The translations under genes were made by a program, and so were the position numbers. 64,000 bases of DNA from Bradyrhizobium zhengyangense (GTDB taxonomy: Bacteria > Pseudomonadota > Alphaproteobacteria > Rhizobiales > Xanthobacteraceae), in NCBI RefSeq assembly GCF_022012435.1, contig NZ_JAKLUA010000005.1:186001-250000 (forward strand). The letters run 5' to 3'. The notes beneath the pieces were generated by a model. It was given only the letters and a program-made list of their open reading frames with translations, did not search any database and was not told the DNA's origin. Below are positions 7,117-16,883 of the stretch, one piece after another (the stretch's first letter is position 1; each line of letters opens with the position of its first letter).

Positions 7117-8603
7117 GGACAGTCGATATGAAATGCAGGGCAAATCTGGCGACGATGCGGACCTCCATGGTCCGCGCCCTGTCGTTCTCGGCCGCTCTCG
7201 CGCTGACGCTCAACCCCGCGCTGACGCCCGTGATCGCCGCGGACTACCGTCCGGCGGCACAGGTTGCGGCCGATGACCAGATGAACGCGCGCTTCCTTTC
7301 GCTCGGCGTCGGCAAGTCGATCGTGATCGACCTGCCCCGCGACATCAAGGACGTGCTCGTCGCTGATCCCAAGATCGCCAATGCGGTGGTCCGCTCGTCC
7401 CAGCGCGCCTACATCATCGGCGCCACGGTCGGCCAGACCAACATCGTGTTCTTCGATTCCGCCGGTCAGCAGATCGCCGCCTATGACATCGCGGTCAAGC
7501 GCGACCTTAACGGCGTACGCGCAGCGCTGAAGCAGATCCTGCCCAATTCCGACATCCAGATCGACGGCCTCGGCGACGGCGTGGTCCTGAGCGGCTCCGC
7601 GGCCAACCCGGTCGAAGCACAGCAGGCCAACGACCTCGCCGCGCGCCTTGCCGGGGGCGCCGACAAGGTGGTGAACTCAATCATTGTCCGCGGCCGCGAC
7701 CAAGTCATGCTGAAGGTGACCGTTGCGGAAGTCGCGCGAACCATCGTCAAGCAGCTCGGCATCGATCTCACCGCGAACCTCAACTACGGCACCTCGGTGG
7801 TGAGCTTCACCAACTCGAACCCGTTCACCGCGCTTGGCCACAATCTCGTGGACGGCAACAGCCTGAGCGCAAAGTTCGGCGGAGGCCCCTCCGTGCAGGC
7901 CACCCTGCGTGCGATGGAAACCGCAGGCGTGATCCGTACGCTGGCCGAGCCGAACCTGACCGCGATCTCCGGCGAGTCCGCGACGTTCATCGCCGGCGGC
8001 GAATTCCCGGTGCCGGCAGGCTATGCTTGCGATCCCACCACGCATGTCTGTACCACCCAGATCAGCTTCAAGAAGTTCGGCATCTCGCTCAATTTCACGC
8101 CCGTGGTGCTGACCGAAGGCAAGATCAGCCTGCGGGTGATGACCGAGGTGTCGGAACTCTCCAACGACAACGCGATCACGCTGTCGCAGGCCGTCACCTC
8201 GACCTCGGTGAACTCGGTGACCGTCCCCTCGATCAGGACCCGCCGCGCCGAGACCTCGCTCGAAATTCCCTCCGGCGGCGCCATGGCGATGGCCGGCCTG
8301 ATTCAGCAGCAGACCAAGCAGGCGGTCAGCGGATTGCCCGGTTTGATGCAGCTGCCAATTCTCGGCACGCTGTTCCGCAGCCGCGACTTCGTCAACAACT
8401 CGACCGAGCTGGTCGTGATCGTGACGCCCTACATCGTGCGCGCGACGTCGCCAAAAGACCTCTCGCGGCCGGATGACGGTTTCTCGGCGCCAGCCGATCC
8501 GCAGGCCGAGTTGATCGGCAATATCAACCGCATCTATGGCGTGCCGGGCCGGACCGAGCCGGCCAAGAACTACCGCGGCACTTACGGCTTCATCACCGAC
8601 TGA
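7113..8603 (+). CDS. cpaC: Outer-membrane secretin CpaC/RcpA
   Basis: A 496-residue secretin forming the outer-membrane pore of the Tad pilus. In order: a signal sequence within the first ~45 residues (ending near PVIAADYRP), the pilus N-domain (KSIVIDLPRDIKDVLVADPKIA), a BON-like segment, and the secretin domain with ISGESATFIAGGEFPVP, VPSIRTRRAETSLEIPSGGAMAMAGL and ending in TELVVIVTPYIV. Start codon overlaps the cpaB stop (ATGA); a second ATG five codons later is an alternative. It partners with CpaB and lipoprotein CpaD. Confidence 0.95.
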   Translation: MRTVDMKCRANLATMRTSMVRALSFSAALALTLNPALTPVIAADYRPAAQVAADDQMNARFLSLGVGKSIVIDLPRDIKDVLVADPKIANAVVRSSQRAYIIGATVGQTNIVFFDSAGQQIAAYDIAVKRDLNGVRAALKQILPNSDIQIDGLGDGVVLSGSAANPVEAQQANDLAARLAGGADKVVNSIIVRGRDQVMLKVTVAEVARTIVKQLGIDLTANLNYGTSVVSFTNSNPFTALGHNLVDGNSLSAKFGGGPSVQATLRAMETAGVIRTLAEPNLTAISGESATFIAGGEFPVPAGYACDPTTHVCTTQISFKKFGISLNFTPVVLTEGKISLRVMTEVSELSNDNAITLSQAVTSTSVNSVTVPSIRTRRAETSLEIPSGGAMAMAGLIQQQTKQAVSGLPGLMQLPILGTLFRSRDFVNNSTELVVIVTPYIVRATSPKDLSRPDDGFSAPADPQAELIGNINRIYGVPGRTEPAKNYRGTYGFITD

Positions 8604-8624
8604 GGCGGAACGGGGACTTAAGTC

Positions 8625-9359
8625 ATGATCACAACACGACCCCAGAACCGCCGCCGCACCGCCGGCCTCGGCGGCGTGCTCGTCGGTATCGCGCTTGCGC
8701 TCGGCGGCTGCCAGCATGACGAGGTGGCAACGGCGTCCATTCCCGACGACTACAAGCAACGTCACCCTATCGCGATCGAGGAGCAGAACCGCTCGATCGT
8801 CGTTTTCGTCGGTCACGCCCGCGGCGGCTTGACCGCGGCCCAGCGCGCCGACGTGATGGGCCTGGCGTCGACCTGGATGCACGAGGGTACCGGCGCCATT
8901 CATATCGACGTGCCCACGGGAACGCCCAATGCGCGCCCGGTCGCAGAATCCATGCGTGAGATTCAGGCGATGCTGGCGGCCGGGGGCGTCCCCCCGCGCG
9001 GCATCATCGCCCGCCCCTACCAGCCCGAAGACAAGCGCTTCCTGCCGCCGATCCGACTGACTTATTCGAAGGTTGCGGCGGTCGCAGGCCCGTGTGGCCT
9101 TTGGCCAGAGGACATCGGCCCCTCGATGAAGAACAAGAGCTGGTTCGAGAACAAGGACTATTACAATTTCGGCTGCGCCTATCAGCGCAACATGGCGGCC
9201 ATGGTCGACAATCCGTCGGACCTCGAGCAGCCGCGGCCTGAAACTCCTGTTTACACCGCGCGACGCACTGCCGCCTTCGAGAAATACCGCAAGGGCACGC
9301 CGACGGCGATCTCCTATCCCGAGGCCGAAAAGGCCAAACTCAGCGACACCGGCAAATGA
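8625..9359 (+). CDS. cpaD: Pilus assembly lipoprotein CpaD
   Basis: A 244-residue protein with a lipoprotein signal (LVGIALALGGC, lipidated C29), followed by the CpaD family pattern: YKQRHPIAIEEQNRSI, GLTAAQRADV, PCGLWPEDIGPS and NFGCAYQRNMAAMVDNPSDLEQPRP. CpaD is an outer-membrane lipoprotein that helps localise the secretin. Its stop overlaps the start of cpaE by 4 bases, implying translational coupling. Confidence 0.92.
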   Translation: MITTRPQNRRRTAGLGGVLVGIALALGGCQHDEVATASIPDDYKQRHPIAIEEQNRSIVVFVGHARGGLTAAQRADVMGLASTWMHEGTGAIHIDVPTGTPNARPVAESMREIQAMLAAGGVPPRGIIARPYQPEDKRFLPPIRLTYSKVAAVAGPCGLWPEDIGPSMKNKSWFENKDYYNFGCAYQRNMAAMVDNPSDLEQPRPETPVYTARRTAAFEKYRKGTPTAISYPEAEKAKLSDTGK

Positions 9360-10621
9360 TCAACTACGCGCGCCAGACTCAGGAAGAGCAGCCGGAGATC
9401 CCACCGCCGGTCGAGGAGCATATTGCGCCTGCGCCGCGCGTCTCGGTCCAGGCCTTTTGCGAAACCGTCGAGACCGCCGCAGCCGTGCAATCGGCCGGCG
9501 AGGATCGCCGCCTCGGCAAGGCCCATCTGAAGATCCAGATGGGCGGTATGGCGGCTGCAATCGAAGCTTACCGCTCGGCACCCACGCCGAATGTAATTGT
9601 GCTCGAGAGCGACGCCCGCAACGATCTGTTGGCCGGGCTGGACCAGCTCGCCACCGTCTGCGACGCCGGTACCCGCGTCGTCGTCATCGGCCGCATCAAC
9701 GACGTCATGCTCTATCGCGAGCTGGTGCGCCGCGGCGTCAGCGACTACGTGCTCGCGCCGGTCGGCGCGATCGACGTCGTGCGCTCGATCTGCAATCTGT
9801 TCTCGGCGCCGGAAGCCAAGGCGGTCGGCCGCATCATCGCCGTGGTCGGCGCCAAGGGCGGCGTCGGCGCCTCCACCATTTCCCACAACGTCGCCTGGGC
9901 CATCGCTCGCGACCTCGCGATGGACGCCGTGGTCGCCGATCTCGACCTTGCTTTCGGCACAGCCGGGCTCGACTATAACCAGGATCCGCCGCAGGGCATC
10001 GCGGATGCCGTGTTCTCGCCGGATCGCGTCGATACCGCCTTCATCGACCGCCTGCTGTCGAAATGCACGGACCATCTCAGCCTGCTGGCGGCGCCGGCGA
10101 CGCTCGACCGGGTCTATGATTTCGGCACCGACGCTTTCGACGCCGTGTTCGACACGCTGCGCTCGACCATGCCCTGCATCGTGCTGGACATCCCGCATCA
10201 ATGGTCGGGCTGGACCAAGCGCGCCCTCATCGGCGCCGATGACATCCTGATCGTGGCGGCGCCCGATCTCGCCAATCTGCGCAATACCAAGAACCTGTTC
10301 GATCTCTTGAAGGCCGCCCGTCCCAACGACCGCCCGCCGCTGTACTGCCTCAACCAGGTCGGCGTTCCCAAGCGGCCGGAGATCGCCGCCACCGAATTCG
10401 CCAAGGCGATCGAGAGCCAGCCGGTCGTCTCGATCCCGTTCGAGCCGCAAATCTTCGGCGCAGCCGCCAACAACGGCCAGATGATCGCGGAAATCTCCGC
10501 GAACCATAAGTCTATCGAGATGTTCCTCCAGATCGCCCAGCGCCTGACCGGCCGGAGCGAGACGAAGAAACAAAAGTCGTCCTTGCTTTCACCGCTGATT
10601 GAGAAGTTGCGGGGAAGATAA
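9356..10621 (+). CDS. cpaE: Pilus assembly AAA/MinD-like protein CpaE/TadZ
   Basis: A 421-residue cytoplasmic protein. Residues ~50-150 form a receiver-like domain (NVIVLESDARNDLLAGL, VVIGRINDVMLYRELVRRGVSDYVLAP), followed by a MinD/ParA-type ATPase with the deviant Walker A GAKGGVGAST (about residues 165-174) and DLDLAFGTAGLDYNQDP. CpaE/TadZ marks the cell pole and recruits the pilus machine there. The lysine of the deviant P-loop is present, so ATP binding is expected. Overlaps cpaD by 4 bases and precedes cpaF by 21. Confidence 0.93.
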   Translation: MINYARQTQEEQPEIPPPVEEHIAPAPRVSVQAFCETVETAAAVQSAGEDRRLGKAHLKIQMGGMAAAIEAYRSAPTPNVIVLESDARNDLLAGLDQLATVCDAGTRVVVIGRINDVMLYRELVRRGVSDYVLAPVGAIDVVRSICNLFSAPEAKAVGRIIAVVGAKGGVGASTISHNVAWAIARDLAMDAVVADLDLAFGTAGLDYNQDPPQGIADAVFSPDRVDTAFIDRLLSKCTDHLSLLAAPATLDRVYDFGTDAFDAVFDTLRSTMPCIVLDIPHQWSGWTKRALIGADDILIVAAPDLANLRNTKNLFDLLKAARPNDRPPLYCLNQVGVPKRPEIAATEFAKAIESQPVVSIPFEPQIFGAAANNGQMIAEISANHKSIEMFLQIAQRLTGRSETKKQKSSLLSPLIEKLRGR

Positions 10622-10642
10622 GCCGCCGCATGGAGTTGTTAA

Positions 10643-12106
10643 GTGTTCGGTAAGCGTAGCGGAACAGACACCGACTTTCGGGCTCCCAAGCCCGGCGCCG
10701 TGTCGCCAGAGCCTGCCTCGGCTCCGGCGCCGACGGTGTCGCGCGCGCCGCCCCCGCCGGTGGTCGCGTCCCCGCCGCTCGCCCCCTCCCGGCCTCCGCC
10801 GGTGATGGAAACCCGCCGCTCGGACAATTATTACGAAGTCAAGGCGACCATCTTTGGCGCGCTGATCGAGGCCATCGACCTCGCCCAGCTCGCCAAGCTC
10901 GATTCCGAATCGGCGCGTGAGGAAATCCGCGACATCGTCAACGAGATCATCGCGATCAAGAACATCGTGATGTCGATCGCCGAACAGGAAGAGCTGCTCG
11001 ACGACATCTGCAACGACGTGCTCGGCTACGGCCCGCTCGAGCCGCTGCTCGCCCGCGACGACATCGCCGACATCATGGTGAACGGCGCCGGTACGGTCTT
11101 CATCGAAGTCAGCGGCAAGATCCAGCGGACCGGTATCCGCTTCCGCGACAACCAGCAGCTCCTCAACATCTGCCAACGCATCGTCAGCCAGGTCGGCCGG
11201 CGCGTCGACGAATCCTCGCCGATCTGCGACGCGCGCCTTGCCGACGGCTCCCGCGTCAACGCCATCGTGCCGCCGCTCGCAATCGACGGCCCCGCGCTCA
11301 CCATCCGCAAGTTCAAGAAGGACAAGCTGACGCTGGATCAGCTGGTCAAATTCGGCGCGATCTCGCCTGAGGGCGCGGAGATCCTCCAGATCATCGGGCG
11401 CGTCCGCTGCAACGTGCTGATCTCGGGCGGTACCGGCTCGGGCAAGACCACCCTGCTCAACTGTCTCACCAACTACATCGAGCATGACGAGCGCGTCATC
11501 ACCTGCGAGGACGCGGCCGAACTGCAACTGCAGCAGCCCCATGTGGTGCGGCTCGAAACCCGCCCGCCCAACATCGAGGGCGAAGGCCAGGTCACGATGC
11601 GTGAGCTGGTGCGAAACTGCCTGCGTATGCGGCCCGAACGCATCATCGTCGGCGAAGTCCGCGGCCCGGAGGCCTTCGACCTCCTCCAGGCCATGAACAC
11701 CGGCCACGACGGCTCGATGGGAACGCTGCACGCCAACAATCCCCGCGAAGCGCTGTCACGCTGCGAATCCATGATCACGATGGGCGGCTTTTCGCTGCCG
11801 TCGCGGACGATCCGCGAGATGATCTGCGCCTCGATCGACGTCATCGTCCAGGCCGCGCGTCTGCGCGACGGCTCGCGCCGCATCACCCACATCACCGAGG
11901 TGATGGGCATGGAAGGCGACACCATCATCACCCAGGACATCTTCCTCTACGACCTGATCGGCGAGGACGCCAACGGCAAGATCATTGGCCAGCATCGCTC
12001 GACCGGCATTGGTCGCCCGAAATTCTGGGAACGCGCCCGCTACTACGGCGAAGAGAAACGCCTTGCCGCTGCGCTCGACGCCGCGGAAAAGAAACCGAAC
12101 ACGTGA
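10643..12106 (+). CDS. cpaF: Tad pilus assembly ATPase CpaF/TadA
   Basis: A 487-residue secretion ATPase of the VirB11/PulE type that powers Flp pilus extension. A proline-rich N-terminus (~residues 10-55) is followed by the N1 domain and the RecA-like core: Walker A GGTGSGKTT with K268, Asp box ITCEDAAELQLQQPHV, Walker B-like RMRPERIIVGEVRG and His box MGTLHANNP. GTG start at 10643 with GGAG 9 bases upstream. It lies between cpaE and tadB with short gaps, and works with the TadB/TadC membrane platform. Confidence 0.96.
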   Translation: MFGKRSGTDTDFRAPKPGAVSPEPASAPAPTVSRAPPPPVVASPPLAPSRPPPVMETRRSDNYYEVKATIFGALIEAIDLAQLAKLDSESAREEIRDIVNEIIAIKNIVMSIAEQEELLDDICNDVLGYGPLEPLLARDDIADIMVNGAGTVFIEVSGKIQRTGIRFRDNQQLLNICQRIVSQVGRRVDESSPICDARLADGSRVNAIVPPLAIDGPALTIRKFKKDKLTLDQLVKFGAISPEGAEILQIIGRVRCNVLISGGTGSGKTTLLNCLTNYIEHDERVITCEDAAELQLQQPHVVRLETRPPNIEGEGQVTMRELVRNCLRMRPERIIVGEVRGPEAFDLLQAMNTGHDGSMGTLHANNPREALSRCESMITMGGFSLPSRTIREMICASIDVIVQAARLRDGSRRITHITEVMGMEGDTIITQDIFLYDLIGEDANGKIIGQHRSTGIGRPKFWERARYYGEEKRLAAALDAAEKKPNT

Positions 12107-12122
12107 GCAGGCCGGCGCAGCC

Positions 12123-13100
12123 ATGAACATTCAGGTCCTCGCCCTCGCCTTCCTCGCCACCGCCGCTGTCGGCGGCATCGCCTGGGTCTTCCTCTATCCG
12201 CTGCTGTCTGGCGAGCGAAAGGCCGAAGGTCGGCGCGCCTCGATCGCGCGCGCCGATGCGCCCGCTGCCAAGCAGGCGGAGAAGAGCCAGCGCTCACGCC
12301 GCGAGCAGGTCGAGAGCTCGCTCAAGGACCTCGAGGCGAGGCGGGCGCAGGAGAAGAGCGTCCCGCTCAACATTCGCCTGTCGCAGGCGGGGCTCGACTG
12401 GACCACACAGAAATTCTGGATCGTATCCGGCGTCGTGGCGGGTGTGTTTTTCTTCGGCGCGCTGTTTGGTGGCGGCGGCCTGCTCGGCGCGGCCGGACTT
12501 GCCTTTGCCGGCGGCTTGGGCCTGCCGCGCTGGGCGCTGGGCTTCCTGAAGAAGCGTCGCGAGAACAAGTTCCTGGCGGCGCTTCCCGACGCCGTCGACG
12601 TCATCGTCCGCGGCATCAAGGCCGGACTGCCGCTGTTCGAGTCCATCAAGGTCGTCGCGGCTGACGCGCCGGAGCCGCTACGCAGCGAGTTCCTGGCCAT
12701 CATCGAGACACAGGCGATCGGCATGCCGCTCGGCGAGGCCTGCTCGCGGCTCTACGATCGCATGCCGCTGCCGGAGGCCAACTTCTTCGGCATCGTGGTG
12801 TCGATCCAGCAGAAGTCGGGCGGCAACCTCTCCGAAGCGCTGGGCAACCTCTCCAAGGTGCTGCGCGACCGCAAGAAGATGAAGGAAAAGATCCAGGCGA
12901 TGTCGATGGAGGCCAAGGCCTCGGCCGGCATCATCGGCTCGCTGCCGCCGATCGTGATGTTCCTCGTCTACCTCACGACCCCCGGTTACATCTCCCTGCT
13001 GTGGACCCATCCCACCGGCCAGCTCATGCTGGTCGGCTGCGTCGTCTGGATGTCTGTCGGCATCATGGTGATGAAGAAGATGATCAACTTCGATTTCTAA
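12123..13100 (+). CDS. tadB: Tad pilus inner-membrane platform protein TadB
   Basis: A 325-residue membrane protein of the GspF/TadB family: an N-terminal helix (VLALAFLATAAVGGIAWVFLYPLL), a basic cytoplasmic region, a double hydrophobic segment (FWIVSGVVAGVFFFGALF and following), the T2SSF domain (FLAALPDAVDVIVRGIKAGLPLFESIKVV... SGGNLSEALGNLS) and C-terminal helices. The start at 12123 (MNIQVLALAF) lies 16 bases after the cpaF stop; the frame is open further upstream inside cpaF, but that part has no family resemblance. Confidence 0.93.
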   Translation: MNIQVLALAFLATAAVGGIAWVFLYPLLSGERKAEGRRASIARADAPAAKQAEKSQRSRREQVESSLKDLEARRAQEKSVPLNIRLSQAGLDWTTQKFWIVSGVVAGVFFFGALFGGGGLLGAAGLAFAGGLGLPRWALGFLKKRRENKFLAALPDAVDVIVRGIKAGLPLFESIKVVAADAPEPLRSEFLAIIETQAIGMPLGEACSRLYDRMPLPEANFFGIVVSIQQKSGGNLSEALGNLSKVLRDRKKMKEKIQAMSMEAKASAGIIGSLPPIVMFLVYLTTPGYISLLWTHPTGQLMLVGCVVWMSVGIMVMKKMINFDF

Positions 13101-13109
13101 CGGTGCCGC

Positions 13110-14084
13110 ATGGTCGAGTTCCTCGTTACGAAACTGCATGACGCCCACTTCATGACCATGCTCCTGGCAGCCATCGCTGCCAGCGCCACCGTTTACACGC
13201 TGGTGATGCCGATGTTCGCCGGCGAGGGCCTTGCCAAGCGCATGAAGGCGGTGGCGAGCGAACGCGAGCGCATCCGGCAGCGCGAGCGCGAACGCCTCAA
13301 CAAGAGCGAGAAGGTCTCGCTACGCCAGACCCCCAAGCAGCTCGTCTCGAAGGTGGTCGAGGATTTCAATCTCACCAAATGGCTGGCGCAGGAGGCCGCG
13401 CGCGACAAGCTGATCATGGCCGGCTATCGCGGCCATGCGCCCTATGTCACGTTCCTGTTCGCCCGCCTGGTCGCCCCTATCGTGCTGTTCGTCGGCTCGA
13501 TCGTCTATGTCTTCCTGATCGCCCATATGGACCGCCCGATGCCGATCAAGATCGGCATCTGCGTCGGCGCGGCCTATCTCGGCCTCCAGGCGCCAATGCT
13601 GTTCCTGAAGAATGCGATCTCCAAGCGCCAGCTCTCGATCAAGCGCGCCTTTCCCGATGCGCTCGACCTGCTGCTGATCTGTATCGAATCCGGCATGTCG
13701 GTGGAAATGGCGTTTCGCAAGGTCGCCACCGAAATCGTGGGCCAGTCGATCGCGCTGTCCGAGGAGTTCACCCTGACCACGGCCGAGCTGTCCTATTTGC
13801 AGGACCGCAAGGTCGCCTACGAAAACCTGGCCAAGCGCACCGGGCTGGAAGGCGTCAAGTCGGTCTGTCTGGCGCTTCAGCAGGCGGAACGCTACGGCAC
13901 CCCGCTCGGGCAATCCCTGCGCGTCATGGCGCAGGAAAACCGCGACATGCGCATGAACGAAGCCGAGAAGAAGGCCGCCGCGCTGCCGCCGAAACTGACG
14001 GTGCCGATGATCCTGTTCTTCCTGCCGGTGCTGTTCGTCGTCATTCTCGGACCGACCGGCATCAAGATCTCCGAATTGCACTGA
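13110..14084 (+). CDS. tadC: Tad pilus inner-membrane platform protein TadC
   Basis: A 324-residue paralogue of TadB with the same layout: N-terminal helix (FMTMLLAAIAASATVYTLVMPM), charged cytoplasmic stretch, two helices, and the T2SSF domain (AFPDALDLLLICIESGMSVEMAFRKVA ... AERYGTPLGQSLRVMAQENR), ending with a hydrophobic helix and GPTGIKI. It is the last gene of the forward tad series, 9 bases after tadB. TadB and TadC together form the platform turned by CpaF. Confidence 0.93.
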   Translation: MVEFLVTKLHDAHFMTMLLAAIAASATVYTLVMPMFAGEGLAKRMKAVASERERIRQRERERLNKSEKVSLRQTPKQLVSKVVEDFNLTKWLAQEAARDKLIMAGYRGHAPYVTFLFARLVAPIVLFVGSIVYVFLIAHMDRPMPIKIGICVGAAYLGLQAPMLFLKNAISKRQLSIKRAFPDALDLLLICIESGMSVEMAFRKVATEIVGQSIALSEEFTLTTAELSYLQDRKVAYENLAKRTGLEGVKSVCLALQQAERYGTPLGQSLRVMAQENRDMRMNEAEKKAAALPPKLTVPMILFFLPVLFVVILGPTGIKISELH

Positions 14085-14099
14085 CGCGGAAACAAAACT

Positions 14100-14124
14100 G
14101 CGAAAACAACCCCATGCACAGTAG
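14100..14124 (+). repeat. 25-base dispersed repeat, copy 1
   Basis: The 25 bases here are identical to 42662-42686. They contain the core AACAACCCCATGCACAGTAG. This copy lies 15 bases after the tadC stop and is followed by the short hairpin GCCGGC-caatc-GCCGGC (from 14123). Both copies lie just 3' of a plus-strand gene in the same orientation, so the element may belong to a transcript-end structure. Confidence 0.8.
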
Positions 14125-14214
14125 CCGGCCAATCGCCGGCTCGGTGGCATGCGGGTTGCGGCAAACGTCTGAATTATCGGATGAAATTCACATCATCGCG
14201 CCAAAGGCGGCGAA

Positions 14215-15030
14215 TCAGCCGGGCTGGCTGAGGGAAGCGACCGGCGTCCGCTTCGGCGCGCCGCGCGGATTGTCGTTGCGCCTCAGCATCTCCTTCAGAT
14301 AGGCGACATTGGCCGCGGCCTGGTCCGGCGGCAGGTCCGCCTTCACGATGGTCTCGGCTTCCGCGAAGCGGCCCTGGAGGCCGACCACCAGGCCGAGATT
14401 CTGCCGCACCCGCGAACTCGCCCGCGGCGAGGCATAAGCCTGCCGCAGCGCCTCCTCCGCCTTGGGCAGATCGCGCGACAGCATGTAGGACAGGCCGAGA
14501 TTGGAGAGCACGCCGGGATCGTCAGGCGCGATTTTGAGCGCGCTCGCATAATAGGCGCGCGCCTCGTCGTGACGGCCCAGCTGGTCGAGGCAGGTGCCCT
14601 GCACCGAGAGCAGGCGCCAGTCCGGATTGTCGGGCGAATGTGCCTTCGACAGCACGTCGAAGGCCTGCTGGAAATTGCCGACGTCGGAGAGCGCGCGACC
14701 GTATTGCGCCAGCAGCGCCTTGTTGCCGGGATTGGCGAGAGTCGCCTGTTCCAGCACGGCCGCGGCCTGGGCGTGCTGGCCGTTGGCGCGCAGCGCCTGG
14801 CCATAGGCCAGCGCCGTGTCGGCATCCTTCGGATTGGCACGATAGCGCTCGCCATAGACCTCGACGGCGCGCGCAGGATCGGCCGGCGCAGCAGCCTCCG
14901 CCTTCGGCCCGATCGAGCCGGTGACGTCGGAAAGCTTGGACATTGCCGTGCAGCCGCCGAGGCTGGCGGCCACCAGCGCGATCAGCGAGGCTGACGCAAG
15001 AAGCCGGACAGGACGGAACCGTTGACGCAT
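14215..15030 (-). CDS. tadD: TPR lipoprotein TadD
   Basis: A 271-residue outer-membrane lipoprotein with lipobox (LVAASLGGC, C27) and about five tetratricopeptide repeats between residues ~55 and 225 (for example YGQALRANGQHAQAAAVLEQA, LDQLGRHDEARAYYASALKI, LSYMLSRDLPKAEEALRQAYA). TadD-type TPR lipoproteins support secretin assembly. It is convergent with tadC rather than part of the forward operon. The identification as TadD comes from TPR plus lipobox plus location. Confidence 0.85.
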   Translation of the reverse strand: MRQRFRPVRLLASASLIALVAASLGGCTAMSKLSDVTGSIGPKAEAAAPADPARAVEVYGERYRANPKDADTALAYGQALRANGQHAQAAAVLEQATLANPGNKALLAQYGRALSDVGNFQQAFDVLSKAHSPDNPDWRLLSVQGTCLDQLGRHDEARAYYASALKIAPDDPGVLSNLGLSYMLSRDLPKAEEALRQAYASPRASSRVRQNLGLVVGLQGRFAEAETIVKADLPPDQAAANVAYLKEMLRRNDNPRGAPKRTPVASLSQPG

Positions 15031-15101
15031 GACGCCTTGACTCTCGAGCGGATTGATCGAGCCGAACGCGCCAGCAATAGACTGTTAACCCTAATGGCCG
15101 G

Positions 15102-16607
15102 TTAACGCGGTATGCTGGCCTGCGGCGGCGCCTCACCGCCGAGGTCCAGATCGAGACCGAGCAGCTTCACCTGGTCGTTCAAGCTCCGCAGCACTTGCAG
15201 CCGCTGCCGCGCCCTCTCCTCGACGTCGCCATCCTCGCGCGGCAGCGCCGGCCATCGGCGCTTGAGGTCATCACGATTGATCAGCCTGACGGCCCGGAGC
15301 TCGTCGAGCGTGGCGGGGTCGATGTCGAGCATGTCGGCGGATAATCCGATCAGTTCGCGAAGCAAAGCTCTGGCTTCTGCCAGCGCCGCGACATGGCGCC
15401 TCTGGACAGACCTGTCGAGCTTGCGATCGAGGTCGGCCAAGGCATGGGACGTCACGAGGTAGGTATAGAGACAATCCGTCCAGCCCTGCCCTCCGTCATC
15501 ATAGAAGGCAGAGCGCGACAGCAATCGGCGTGCGAGCAGCAGAACCTGATCCCAATCCAGCGACGCCCACGAGGCAATCTCGATCGCCGACTGAATGGCG
15601 GGGTCTCGGGACAGATCTCGCCCGACCGGAAGGCTGATGAGCCCATCCGGCATGTTCGAATCGAGCGGGCTGAAGGCGCTATCGTTGCGCGGCCGCGAAT
15701 AGCGGGCGATCGAGATCAGGTAGTCGGGCCGGTCCGCCGCGGGCGCCGCGCCGAAATGGATGATGTTGAAGCCGGCATCGTCGCCACCCTGCCCGGTCGA
15801 GGACGGACAGGACAGCACGTAGATCGTGCGCCAGAAATCCTCGCTGCCCCTTCGCGTCGCACGCGGATCGGGAATCGAATAGCGGGTAAGCCCCTCGACA
15901 TGCCGGTGCCCGTGCAGCACCATGGTGACATTGAGCGAGGTCGCCGCTTCGAGAAAGGTGGCGGGCGCTGCGAGATACATCAGCGGCTCGTCGGCGGCAC
16001 CGAGGAACCGTTTGCCTTCGCCGGTCGCCTGCGGCAGCGGATGATGATGCAGCGCCAGCACACGGACCAGGTTCTCCGTCGGCTCTGAATAATCCGCCCG
16101 CCCGGCTGAACCGACGGTCCCCGCGAGCTCGACGCTGAGCCTAGCAGACCGTGCGACCATCGCATGATAGGCCTGCTCGTCGACATGGCCGCTCGCGAGC
16201 GCCGTCAGGCTGGCGCTGTTGGAATCGAGCAGCATCAGGTCGAGACCAGCCTGACGGTAATAGACGCTCTTCGAGGTTCGCGGCAGATGCAGATAGTCGT
16301 AGGCATCGTGCCGGCCGCCCGGCTTACTCGGACGCTTGGCGTCGTGATTGCCGGCAACGGCCTGGATGTCGGTGAACAGGCCGCTCTGCCGGAACGACGC
16401 GATGACAGCGACCGCCTCCTCGAGCGAACGCGGCGTCGGATCATTCACGATGTCCCCCGTGATCAGCAGGACCCGATCAGGCACATCCATAAAGCGCGCC
16501 ATCCGCTCGCGCATGGCGGCGGTGAGCGCCTCGATTGTCGGAAGCAGCCGGCCTGACCCGTCCAGGTGCAGGTCGGAGATCTGCGCAATGACAAACGATC
16601 TATTCAT
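15102..16607 (-). CDS. Calcineurin-like metallophosphoesterase
   Basis: A 501-residue cytoplasmic protein whose first ~280 residues form a metallophosphoesterase domain with all metal-binding blocks: D12/H14 in ISDLHL, GD (51-52) in TGDIVND, GNHD (86-89), a histidine-rich LHHHPLPQ block and GHRHVEG. The C-terminal ~220 residues have no recognised domain and contain many charged helices. Relatives include cyclic-nucleotide phosphodiesterases and DNA-repair nucleases; the substrate is not evident. It stands alone, 71 bases upstream (on the minus strand) of tadD. Confidence 0.85.
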   Translation of the reverse strand: MNRSFVIAQISDLHLDGSGRLLPTIEALTAAMRERMARFMDVPDRVLLITGDIVNDPTPRSLEEAVAVIASFRQSGLFTDIQAVAGNHDAKRPSKPGGRHDAYDYLHLPRTSKSVYYRQAGLDLMLLDSNSASLTALASGHVDEQAYHAMVARSARLSVELAGTVGSAGRADYSEPTENLVRVLALHHHPLPQATGEGKRFLGAADEPLMYLAAPATFLEAATSLNVTMVLHGHRHVEGLTRYSIPDPRATRRGSEDFWRTIYVLSCPSSTGQGGDDAGFNIIHFGAAPAADRPDYLISIARYSRPRNDSAFSPLDSNMPDGLISLPVGRDLSRDPAIQSAIEIASWASLDWDQVLLLARRLLSRSAFYDDGGQGWTDCLYTYLVTSHALADLDRKLDRSVQRRHVAALAEARALLRELIGLSADMLDIDPATLDELRAVRLINRDDLKRRWPALPREDGDVEERARQRLQVLRSLNDQVKLLGLDLDLGGEAPPQASIPR

Positions 16608-16883
16608 ACTGCGCCGCTCAATGCGAATGCTGCGTCGCCCAAACGATTGAGAGAAATGCCTACGACGAAGAGCTCAGTCAGGTCACAACCCGGATCGGTA
16701 TCATCAGGAATTCAACGGCGCTGTTGCGCTCGGTACGTGCAGAAACGCATCACACAACCTAAAAAGTATTTGTCAATAATGCCACAACCGAAACGCTAGT
16801 AAAGCCCTGCGGCAACGCACGCATGAACCGCGGTTCTCGACCAAGATACGAGCGCCGGCCGCGGATTGTTTCGGGAAGCTCGA